The notes under the pieces: generated by a model
Told to the model about the DNA's origin: nothing
The model's input: the letters and a program-made list of their open reading frames with translations, nothing else
Databases searched by the model: none
Shown: in pieces, positions 57,025 through 64,000 of the stretch
Layout: each line of letters opens with the position of its first letter
How positions within the stretch are numbered: the stretch's first letter is position 1
Assembly (NCBI GenBank): GCA_025055795.1
Contig: JANWVV010000021.1
Span: forward strand, 1 to 64,000
DNA from: Gemmataceae bacterium
Lineage (GTDB): Bacteria; Planctomycetota; Planctomycetia; Gemmatales; Gemmataceae
DNA length: 64,000 nt
Reading direction: 5' to 3'
Made by a program: the position numbers and the translations under genes

Positions 57025-57927
57025 ATGCACCTGGTGGATGACGACCGCAACAGCGGCACGGAACACGGGGCGGAAGCAACCACACTCCTGGGTCTGGCAA
57101 CGCCCCCGGACAGCGGTTACTGTCCACCCTGGCGGCTATTCGGCATTGCCGCGCTGGCCCGCGCCTATCCTCGGGTGGCCTGGCTTTTCCGCAGTCGCTT
57201 CTGGCTGATTCAGGAGACCGTTTTACCCGTTCTGGCAGCGGCCGGCTTCGTTTATGCTTACCGGGCCATGCAGGCTCCACTGGAGTATGGTGGTCTGGTT
57301 ATCCTGGGAGCTGCCCTCAGCACCTTCTGGCTCAACGTGTTGTGGGGCATGGGGGCTCAACTATACTGGGAGCGGGACGCTGGGAACCTGGAACTGTTTG
57401 TCCTGTCGCCGGCTCCCTTAACGGCCATCCTGACGGGTATGGCCTTAGGCGGCATGATCACCACCTGCGTCCGCGCCTTGGCCATCACCGTGACCGGCGT
57501 CGTGTTGTTTGACGTCCCGATTCGCCCCACGAGCTGGTGGTTGCTGGCCGGTGTTTTCCTGCTAACGCTGGCCGCCCTCTACGGCTTGGGACTGTTGTTC
57601 GCTTCACTGTTTCTACGCTGGGGACGCGAGGCCTGGCACCTGGTCAGCTTGCTTCAAGAGCCGATTTACCTGGTCAGCGGCACCAATTTTCCGCTCTCTA
57701 TTCTGCCCAAAGTGATTGCCGTGCTGGCTAGCATTATCCCCTTGACCCTGGGCATGGATGCCCTACGCCAGGTAGCCTTCAACATGAACGGCGTGTTCCC
57801 CTTGTCGTGGGAGGCCATCGCTTTAGCCTGCTTGACCGTGTTATATGTGGGTACCGCTCAATTCAGCTTGAAGCACCTGGAACGCCGCAGTCGGGAAGAA
57901 GGCAAACTCACCCTTCGCTGGCAATGA
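57025..57927 (+). CDS. ABC-2 type exporter permease
   Basis: This 300-residue protein carries a cytoplasmic N-terminus (about 60 residues) and roughly six membrane helices: VLPVLAAAGFVYAYRAM, YGGLVILGAALSTFWLNVLW, LTAILTGMALGGMITTCVRALAITVTGVVLF, WWLLAGVFLLTLAALYGLGLLF, and VLASIIPLTLGMDALRQV near the end. GTNFPLSILPK and LTLGMDALRQVAFN are typical of ABC-2 permeases of the DrrB/NodJ kind. It forms the membrane channel for the ATPase encoded directly upstream. It ends 80 bases before nuoM, which runs convergently. Confidence 0.9.
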   Translation: MHLVDDDRNSGTEHGAEATTLLGLATPPDSGYCPPWRLFGIAALARAYPRVAWLFRSRFWLIQETVLPVLAAAGFVYAYRAMQAPLEYGGLVILGAALSTFWLNVLWGMGAQLYWERDAGNLELFVLSPAPLTAILTGMALGGMITTCVRALAITVTGVVLFDVPIRPTSWWLLAGVFLLTLAALYGLGLLFASLFLRWGREAWHLVSLLQEPIYLVSGTNFPLSILPKVIAVLASIIPLTLGMDALRQVAFNMNGVFPLSWEAIALACLTVLYVGTAQFSLKHLERRSREEGKLTLRWQ

Positions 57928-58007
57928 GGTGGGTTACGGCTAATAATCAATCAAAGCGTATTGTCAAACCGAAGGTATCGGAGGCTTTATTCGCTAGCTT
58001 CGGGCCC

Positions 58008-59882
58008 TTATCGCAAGACAGCCAGGTTGGCGATCCAGCCTGTAACGGCTGGGTCGACCCATTTGAGCACCAGCGTAAAGGGCAACACGCCCAGCAAGAT
58101 GGCTAGAACCACATAGGGCAATAAGGTCGCTGCCTCCCGCGGTGTCAGATCGGCAAAGGAGGCCGTCGCCTCGTTGACCCCCGTGAAGACTCGCAACCAC
58201 GTCCACAGCAGGTAGCCGGCAGTCAGAATAACGCTTAGCACGGCCGGCACGGCCAGTGCGGGCGAAAAGTGCCAAGCGGACAGGAGCACAAAAAACTCCC
58301 CCACGAAGCCGCACAACCCTGGTAGCCCCATACTGGCAAAAAAGAGCACAGCACTGAAGCCGCAGTACAACGGCATCGGCTCCCACAAACCGCCCATGCG
58401 GCGGAGGTCTCTGTGGTGGGCCCGGTCGTAAACGACACCCACGACAAAAAATAGTGCGGACGCGGTGATGCCATGGGCGAGCATCTGGAAGACGGCTCCG
58501 TTGACCCCCCACTGCCAATACTGTGCAGTTCCCCCACTCGACCAGGCGGCCAGACCCAGGATCACAAATCCCATGTGGCTGACCGAGGAATATGCCAGCA
58601 GTTTTTTGAAATCGGTTTGACCCATGGCCACTAGCGCACCGTAGACGATCCCCACTACGCCGATCAGGCCGATCCACAGGCTCAGTTGGGCCGCCGCCCA
58701 GGGACATAGGGGCACGGCCAGGCGCAAAATGCCATAGCCGCCCAGTTTCAAGAGGATACCGGCCAGGATCATACTTATAGGGGTAGGAGCTTCGACATGG
58801 GCATCCGGCAGCCAGGAATGCAGCGGCACCACTGGCACTTTTACCGCAAAGCCCACAAACAACAATGCAAACACCAGGTATTGGAAACTCGGCGTACAGA
58901 CGGGTTGAGCTTTGAGTCGGGCAATAGCCGCCGCTACGTCTACTCCCGGGGCAAATAATTTGACCGGTCCGTTGGGGACCTGGTTCCACACCGGTTGCTC
59001 CGCAATGTGGTCACGAGCAGCCAGTCGGTGTTCCTGACCTGACAATATCAGCATGACTGCCCGCCCCACCTTCGACAGGGTCACCAGGTCAAAGGTGTGG
59101 ATACGGACTTGGTTGTCCACGTCCGATTCCGACAGGTGGCGTTCCCGTGCCAGTTCCCGCACCCGCTGCTGGACCTCGGCCTGATCCACAAAATCACGCA
59201 CGTCGACGGTGTGCCAGGCCAGCAGGGCGGCCAGAATCGCCACACTTCCTGTCAGGGTATAAACCACGAATTTGAAAGCGGCATACCGCCGCCGCTCCCC
59301 GCCCCATAACCCGATGAGCACAAACATCGGGATCAGCATCAGCTCATAAAAGACGTAAAACAGGAAAAAGTCCAAGGCCAGGAAGGCGCCTATCACCCCT
59401 GTCTCCAGCAACAGTACCAGTATCAGGTAACCGCGGACACCTTGCTCAATGTTCCAACTGGCCATCAGGGCCGTCAGGGTGATCAGTGCCGTCAGGACAA
59501 CCAGTGACAGGCCAATACCGTCGACACCCAAGGCGTAATAGATGTCGAAATCTTCGATCCATGGCCGGCGGGCAATCCAATCGTCTGACAGTAACGCTTT
59601 AGGAATGGGCTGGGCCGCATCGGACGCGGCCTGATCCGCTCGGGCATCCAGGCGGGTCCAGGCACTGTAGAGCGGTCGACCGTTGGCATCCAAGCGACTA
59701 TCTAGCAGAAGGTAGTAGCCGACCACCACACACAAGCTGACGGACAAGGTACCCGCTGCACCAAACACGGCCAGCCAGCGCATTACCTCCGCAGCCCGCG
59801 CTGGCACCAACAGTAAGGTCAATGCGGTGGCCGTAGGCAGGAAGATGAGAATGGTCAGCCAGATCAGATCGGCTTCCAGCAT
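58008..59882 (-). CDS. nuoM: NADH-quinone oxidoreductase subunit M
   Basis: NuoM is an antiporter-like proton-pumping subunit of Complex I. The 624-residue product has about 13-14 helices, the family GVDGIGLSLVVLTALITL, the FYVFYELMLIPMFVLIGLWGG block with the key Glu, PVVPLHSWLPDAHVEAPTPISMILAGILLKLGGYGILR, and AYSSVSHMGFVILG. Compared with E. coli NuoM (about 509), there is an extra hydrophilic loop of about 110 residues at about 222-330. The ATG at 59882 follows GTGAGGG. An upstream extension to 60062 overlaps nuoL and is not credible. It is the last nuo gene in the block. Confidence 0.95.
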   Translation of the reverse strand: MLEADLIWLTILIFLPTATALTLLLVPARAAEVMRWLAVFGAAGTLSVSLCVVVGYYLLLDSRLDANGRPLYSAWTRLDARADQAASDAAQPIPKALLSDDWIARRPWIEDFDIYYALGVDGIGLSLVVLTALITLTALMASWNIEQGVRGYLILVLLLETGVIGAFLALDFFLFYVFYELMLIPMFVLIGLWGGERRRYAAFKFVVYTLTGSVAILAALLAWHTVDVRDFVDQAEVQQRVRELARERHLSESDVDNQVRIHTFDLVTLSKVGRAVMLILSGQEHRLAARDHIAEQPVWNQVPNGPVKLFAPGVDVAAAIARLKAQPVCTPSFQYLVFALLFVGFAVKVPVVPLHSWLPDAHVEAPTPISMILAGILLKLGGYGILRLAVPLCPWAAAQLSLWIGLIGVVGIVYGALVAMGQTDFKKLLAYSSVSHMGFVILGLAAWSSGGTAQYWQWGVNGAVFQMLAHGITASALFFVVGVVYDRAHHRDLRRMGGLWEPMPLYCGFSAVLFFASMGLPGLCGFVGEFFVLLSAWHFSPALAVPAVLSVILTAGYLLWTWLRVFTGVNEATASFADLTPREAATLLPYVVLAILLGVLPFTLVLKWVDPAVTGWIANLAVLR

Positions 59883-59971
59883 GATCGCCCTCACGATAGC
59901 GTGGTCGACCACGAAGGGGACAAGTTCGGAATGTATCGCCACCCCTATGCTGTGCTGGTTCAAGGCGTTGT

Positions 59972-62413
59972 CTAACCAGCCAGAACAACCAGCATGGCCA
60001 ACAGCACCACGACGGTCAAGGCCAGTGTCAGCACGTAAAGGCGTAGCCGACCACTTTGCCACTGTTGCACCGCAGCCCCACCACTAGCGGCGGCATCCCC
60101 TAGGCTATTGAGCCAACCATCCAGAGTACCCCAGTCAAAGCGGGGGGGCGTAGCCTCTTCCGCCGTCGTTTCCTCGGACCTGTCGGGCGAGGGTGGGTGG
60201 GCTGCTATTCCCGCCTCGACCGTAGTTGAACGCTTGTCGGCAGCGGCGATGCCACTGGCCAGCCTTACTGTCGGTCGTACCCAGATGGCCTCATAGGCTT
60301 CATCAAAGTACCATTTTTGCCACAAGAAGCGACCGACCAGGGTACGCACCTGCAACTGCTCAGCCGTCACAGGCGTGCGTCCAAACCACAGGTAAGCGGC
60401 AGCGGCACCGACCAAGGTGCAGGCCAGGGCGACGATCCCAGTCCAGGTGTGGTACTGGTGCCCGCGTTCGGTAATGGCCGCAAATTCCCGGACCATTGCC
60501 GGTTGCGCTTTTTCCAGCACCTGGCCTAACCAACTGGCTTCCACCTCCCAAAGCGGCCAGCCCCAGGCCCCTGCACCGCTTAATACGGCCAGGACCAGCA
60601 ACGGAACCGTCATCACGGCCGGCGATTCGTGCACCTGATCGTGCAACTGCTTATCCCGCGGCGGACCGGTGAACACCGTCAACCACAAACGGAACATATA
60701 GTAGGACGTCATTATGGTCGTCAGCAACGGCAATAACCACAGCAGAATGTGCTCCGGCTGATACAAGCCCAATCCCATCACTTGGCTCAGGATCCGCTCC
60801 TTGCTGTACCATCCACTCAGAAATGGAAAACCGGCAATGGCTAGTACGCCGACCAGCATGGTCAGGGCCGTAATGGGCATTTTTCGATACAGTCCGCCCA
60901 AACGGGTAATGTCCTGGACGTGGCCACATGCATGGATGACACTCCCTGCCCCTAAAAACAACAAAGCCTTGAAAAAGGCATGAGTCACTAGATGGAGCAG
61001 ACCGGCCGTCCATCCTCCCAAGCCGAGGGCCAGAAACATCAAACCCAACTGACTGCAGGTGGAGTAAGCCAGGATACGCTTGATATCGGTCTGGACCAAG
61101 GCAATAGTAGCTGCCAGGAAAGCGGTGATCGCCCCAACATAGGCGATGGTCAGGAACACTTCCGGGGCAAATAACGGAAAGCACCGTCCAACCAGATAGA
61201 CTCCGGCAGCAACCATGGTGGCCGCGTGGATCAAGGCCGAGACCGGTGTGGGCCCTTCCATGGCGTCAGGCAACCAGGTGTGCAAGGGCCATTGGGCACT
61301 TTTACCCACGCATCCCAGAAATATCCCTAACCCCATCACCAGCCACAGCCAGTACGGCATGACGGTATAATCGTGCAAGTTGGCCGTGGCAGACTCCGTT
61401 GCGTCCCGGAACACTTCCCGCTTTTGCTCGGTTAGGGGGTGCAATAGCACATGCTGGGCCGGCCAGTCATTGCCTGTCACCACAACGTATTCAAGCCCGG
61501 CCTCACTAGTGGAAAGCACCTGCACCCGGCGTATCTCTCCTGCTCCTCCCTCCGCTCCCCGTAAACGGCGGAATATCTCGTCCAGATTCAGGGTTCCCAA
61601 ATGGCTCCAGGCGATGGCGATGCCGATCAGAAAGCCGGCGTCCCCCACTCGATTCATGATGAAGGCTTTGTTGGCCGCCTGGCTGGCGCTGGGCCGCTCC
61701 TGATAAAACCCAATCAGCCAGAAGGAACACACTCCAACTAGTTCCCAACTAACAAATATCTGGAACAGGTTGTCGGCGATGAGCAGATGGAGCATCGCAA
61801 AGCAAAACAGGGACAGAAACAAGTAGAACCGACCGAAGCGGCCCCGCCGACGTACCGGCGTGTGCCGGTGGTACTGGTGCTGGGCTTCGTGGTCTTCGAC
61901 CACCGCTTGCGTTTCCTCGTCCATGTATCCCAAGGCGAAGACGAAAATGCACAGGGAAACGACGGCCACCATGGCAAACAGCACCGCCGTCAGGGCGTCG
62001 ATGCGGTATCCCACCTGCAAAGCCAAGGCGGGTAGCGCTGCGGCGACATTCTCCGTCCCAAGCGCATCTCCCGGAGCAACCATTGGTCCCACTCGTACCC
62101 AGTCGATCCGTTCGGCCCAGCATCCCCCTGCACTATCTGCCGTCGCCGTTTGCGTCAGGAACAGTGTCAGGCCGAGCAGACTGAGCAGAGCCGTCAAGGT
62201 CATACCCGCAACGGCCAGGTAAGCACCGGCGCGAAGGGGCACGTCACCCCCTAGCACCCAGTAAAGAGTTTGTGCCACGCCGCCCCGGGCACGCAGGGGT
62301 CGTACCCATCCCCGCAACATGCCGGCCAGGGCCAGCAGCAGGGTAACCACCAGCGGTATCGCTGTGGCCAGCACGTACAACCGGCCCGGTGTCGCTTCCC
62401 ACCCTGGTATCAT
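59972..62413 (-). CDS. nuoL: NADH-quinone oxidoreductase subunit L
   Basis: NuoL is the distal proton-pumping Complex I subunit with a long lateral helix. The 813-residue protein has the GYRIDALTAVLFAMVAVVSL start of the antiporter fold, FQIFVSWELVGVCSFWLIGFYQ, KSAQWPLHTWLPDAMEGPTPVSALIHAATMVAAGVYLV, and LAYSTCSQLGLMFLALGLGGW, plus a membrane region with the HL helix at the C-terminus. It exceeds the E. coli protein (about 613) by about 200 residues, partly through a hydrophilic insertion at about 281-346. The start is ATG 62413. It lies 145 bases after nuoK. Confidence 0.95.
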   Translation of the reverse strand: MIPGWEATPGRLYVLATAIPLVVTLLLALAGMLRGWVRPLRARGGVAQTLYWVLGGDVPLRAGAYLAVAGMTLTALLSLLGLTLFLTQTATADSAGGCWAERIDWVRVGPMVAPGDALGTENVAAALPALALQVGYRIDALTAVLFAMVAVVSLCIFVFALGYMDEETQAVVEDHEAQHQYHRHTPVRRRGRFGRFYLFLSLFCFAMLHLLIADNLFQIFVSWELVGVCSFWLIGFYQERPSASQAANKAFIMNRVGDAGFLIGIAIAWSHLGTLNLDEIFRRLRGAEGGAGEIRRVQVLSTSEAGLEYVVVTGNDWPAQHVLLHPLTEQKREVFRDATESATANLHDYTVMPYWLWLVMGLGIFLGCVGKSAQWPLHTWLPDAMEGPTPVSALIHAATMVAAGVYLVGRCFPLFAPEVFLTIAYVGAITAFLAATIALVQTDIKRILAYSTCSQLGLMFLALGLGGWTAGLLHLVTHAFFKALLFLGAGSVIHACGHVQDITRLGGLYRKMPITALTMLVGVLAIAGFPFLSGWYSKERILSQVMGLGLYQPEHILLWLLPLLTTIMTSYYMFRLWLTVFTGPPRDKQLHDQVHESPAVMTVPLLVLAVLSGAGAWGWPLWEVEASWLGQVLEKAQPAMVREFAAITERGHQYHTWTGIVALACTLVGAAAAYLWFGRTPVTAEQLQVRTLVGRFLWQKWYFDEAYEAIWVRPTVRLASGIAAADKRSTTVEAGIAAHPPSPDRSEETTAEEATPPRFDWGTLDGWLNSLGDAAASGGAAVQQWQSGRLRLYVLTLALTVVVLLAMLVVLAG

Positions 62414-62558
62414 TGTTGCTCCACACCTTTCGCTTGGGCTGGTTTGTCCTGGTTGGAAGCCAACTTCGCCAAAATGGTGTCTGCCCCTTCACGCGGTCTT
62501 TGGAAAATCCGCTGGCCATTCACCATACGAACAAGACACATGAGGCAAACAAGCGATG

Positions 62559-62873
62559 TCATCCTCGTAGTTGCTGGGCTTTGTCCACGTCAACCGTGGC
62601 ATATGTGTTGTAATAATGGAGCATAATGGCTAGTGCCACGGCCGCTTCCGCAGCCGCCAAAACGATAACCAGCAAGGCAAAAATCTGCCCCTCCAGCCGG
62701 AAGGCAGGGGTGTATCGCGCAGCCGCTACCAGATTGACATTGGCGGCGTTTAATACCAGTTCGACGCCCATGAGCACCCCAAGGGCGTTCCGCTTGAGTG
62801 CCAGGCAGGTCACACCACAGACAAATAACCATGCTCCTAACAACAACACCGCATAATAGCCCATCTCACCCAT
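62559..62873 (-). CDS. nuoK: NADH-quinone oxidoreductase subunit K
   Basis: NuoK is a small membrane subunit of Complex I with three helices. The 104-residue product shows VLMGVELVLNAANVNLVA, containing the conserved Glu in the second helix, and ALLVIVLAAAEAAVALAIML with the Glu in the third helix. Its length is normal. It starts at ATG 62873, 37 bases after nuoJ's stop codon, and precedes nuoL. Confidence 0.96.
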   Translation of the reverse strand: MGEMGYYAVLLLGAWLFVCGVTCLALKRNALGVLMGVELVLNAANVNLVAAARYTPAFRLEGQIFALLVIVLAAAEAAVALAIMLHYYNTYATVDVDKAQQLRG

Positions 62874-62910
62874 CGTGCGTTTTCTCCCTGGGCAGACAGT
62901 GTGTGAGGAC

Positions 62911-63642
62911 CTAGAACTGCGGGGGCTGCCGCGACTCTTCGGAACTGCTAGAGTCAGTGGGAAGTGCCGGCGTCGGTGCTGACACGACGACGGCTGGTTG
63001 CACCGAGCCTGGTGTCAAATCAGGCGATGAGGTCTCCAGCGGAGTGGTGGCGGTATCCGATCCTGTGCGGAAGGCAGCGGGCCGTCGGGCCCGGGCCAGA
63101 TAGGCTGCCCCTATCAGTACAACCAGAAGATGCACCGAAATGATTTCAAAAGGCAACAAATACGCCACCGGAGTCCGCCCCACAACGTTTCCAGCTGGCA
63201 GGCCTGATAGAGTCGTCTCGGAGACCGTTTCGTGTACTCCAAGCAGTCCCAAGCCAATAGCAGCCACGCCGGGCGGTTGCTGACCGGTCGTCCCGCCTTG
63301 GGCCACCTGCCAGGTTACTACAGCTAATAACAGCAGGAGCAGAGCAGCTGTTACTCCGCCGATTATCCACTCTACAGGCGGGGTTCGCAGTTCGCGGAAC
63401 GGCCCCTGGGCGGTCAACATCACCCCGAAGACCAATAGTACCAGGGTCCCCCCCACGTACACGATCAATTGGGCCGCTCCCAGAAATTCCGCTCCCAGCC
63501 AGAAATATACCAACGACACACCCACCAGCGTGAACAAAAGCCAGACAGCCATATGGACGATGTGACGACTGACGACAACTCCCAAGGCCGATACGGCAGC
63601 AACAGCGGCAACGACGATAAACAAAACGTCCGACAACGTCAT
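62911..63642 (-). CDS. nuoJ: NADH-quinone oxidoreductase subunit J
   Basis: NuoJ is a membrane subunit of Complex I. The 243-residue protein has five helices: VLFIVVAAVAAVSALGVVV, IVHMAVWLLFTLVGVSLVYFWLGAEFLGAAQLIVYVGGTLVLLVFGVML (the conserved VYVGG and Glu), WIIGGVTAALLLLLLAVVTW, and LLPFEIISVHLLVVLIGAAYLAR. A Ser/Thr/Pro-rich tail of about 55 residues follows, longer than usual. The start is ATG 63642, preceded by GGGAGG. The frame continues upstream to 63801 without support. It is the first nuo gene of the block in this window. Confidence 0.92.
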   Translation of the reverse strand: MTLSDVLFIVVAAVAAVSALGVVVSRHIVHMAVWLLFTLVGVSLVYFWLGAEFLGAAQLIVYVGGTLVLLVFGVMLTAQGPFRELRTPPVEWIIGGVTAALLLLLLAVVTWQVAQGGTTGQQPPGVAAIGLGLLGVHETVSETTLSGLPAGNVVGRTPVAYLLPFEIISVHLLVVLIGAAYLARARRPAAFRTGSDTATTPLETSSPDLTPGSVQPAVVVSAPTPALPTDSSSSEESRQPPQF

Positions 63643-63862
63643 GGTGGGCCTCCCTCTGCGATACCGGCCATATGGCTGCGTCGGTTCACTACCTTTTGGT
63701 ATAAGTGCATATGGTTGATATGGATCACGCTTCTGTCCGACCGATAAGCGGTGCTGTTCTTTAGCGTGGGTGTGCGCACTCATCGACGAGAGATCATTCA
63801 CGACAGCCCTTCCAAAATCGCTCTTGAGAGGGCCCGTCTGAGACGGCGTTTGTCAACAAGCG

Positions 63863-64000
63863 TTATTTGGAGTTAATCGGTTTGTACTCTACCACCTTGA
63901 AGGTGACCACCGTACCCGGATCGTGACCTTGCAAGGCGAAATGGCCCTGTTTGTATGTCTCGTTAGGATCTTTCCAGTCGACTGTCTTTTTACCATTGAC
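63863..64000 (-). CDS. DUF1080 (3-keto-disaccharide hydrolase) protein, 3' end only
   Basis: The last 45 codons of a minus-strand gene enter from the right edge. The translated tail reads VNGKKTVDWKDPNETYKQG, then HFALQGHDPGTVVTFK and a short end KPINSK before TAA (63863-63865). The phrase QGHDPGTVV and the following VxF strand are the hallmark C-terminus of DUF1080 proteins, concanavalin-like secreted hydrolases abundant in planctomycetes and acting on 3-keto-sugars. The start, signal peptide and active site lie outside the window. nuoJ begins 220 bases downstream. Confidence 0.85.
   Translation of the reverse strand, partial: VNGKKTVDWKDPNETYKQGHFALQGHDPGTVVTFKVVEYKPINSK

Noticed and set aside
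57970-58003. CCGAAG/CTTCGG inverted repeat between convergent genes as a bidirectional terminator
   Set aside because: The stem is only six bases, with a loop of over 20 bases, and no T-run follows on either side.

Overview
The window looks like chromosomal DNA of a planctomycete, most likely in or near the Gemmataceae. This is inferred from gene content, not from a database search. Pointers are a TIGR03000-type domain protein, a DUF1080 (3-keto-disaccharide hydrolase) gene, a NIPSNAP protein with two domains, a ribosome hibernation factor fused to a cold-shock-like domain, a sigma factor followed by a zf-HC2/macroglobulin-like giant, and very long beta-rich membrane-anchored proteins. Many genes have clear GGAG-type ribosome binding sites. 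I see no insertion sequence, CRISPR array, tRNA or rRNA.

Layout. 1-2049: decayed accessory DNA, with an RHS pseudogene, an orphan ORF and a G-rich gene-free island. 2050-4982: a minus-strand polysaccharide export operon (Wzm-like permease, Wzt-like ATPase, GT4 glycosyltransferase). 5282-8436: secreted fasciclin protein, a Gfo/Idh-like protein and a TPR-type membrane protein. 8646-12952: core genes lexA (with a candidate self-operator), trpD, rnpB (RNase P RNA), ribF and a NifU-like Fe-S protein. 13238-18092: TIM-barrel isomerase-like protein, DUF4198 protein, a metal-site-less M24 protein, a ureohydrolase and a small secreted protein. 18148-26242: two giant, apparently related surface/membrane proteins of 1500 and 1171 residues. 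26712-28464: a GT87-type membrane glycosyltransferase and a doubtful small ORF.

28656-35006: ECF sigma factor, a 1446-residue predicted anti-sigma/macroglobulin-like protein, and a TIGR03000 secreted protein. 35279-40152: DUF2267 protein, HPF/cold-shock fusion, and bifunctional proline dehydrogenase/P5C dehydrogenase. 40315-47446: Ser/Thr kinase, alpha/beta hydrolase, orphan APS kinase, secreted hypothetical, ROK sugar kinase and histidinol-phosphatase-like enzyme. 47813-55310: MATE exporter, tandem YHS protein, frameshifted NIPSNAP, class II fumarase with an insertion, secreted hypothetical and a cupredoxin protein. 55881-57927: ABC-2 exporter pair. 58008-63642: Complex I genes nuoJ-K-L-M on the minus strand, with no nuoN following. 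63863-64000: the 3' end of a DUF1080 gene.

The most original material is the giant protein pair, the sigma/anti-sigma giant, the catalytically dead-looking M24 protein, the candidate LexA operator, and several small lesions: RHS stops plus frameshift, and the NIPSNAP C-terminal frameshift. Most genes are single transcription units typical of planctomycetes. The convincing operons are the export operon, the sigma factor pair, the giant pair, the ABC-2 pair and the nuo block.
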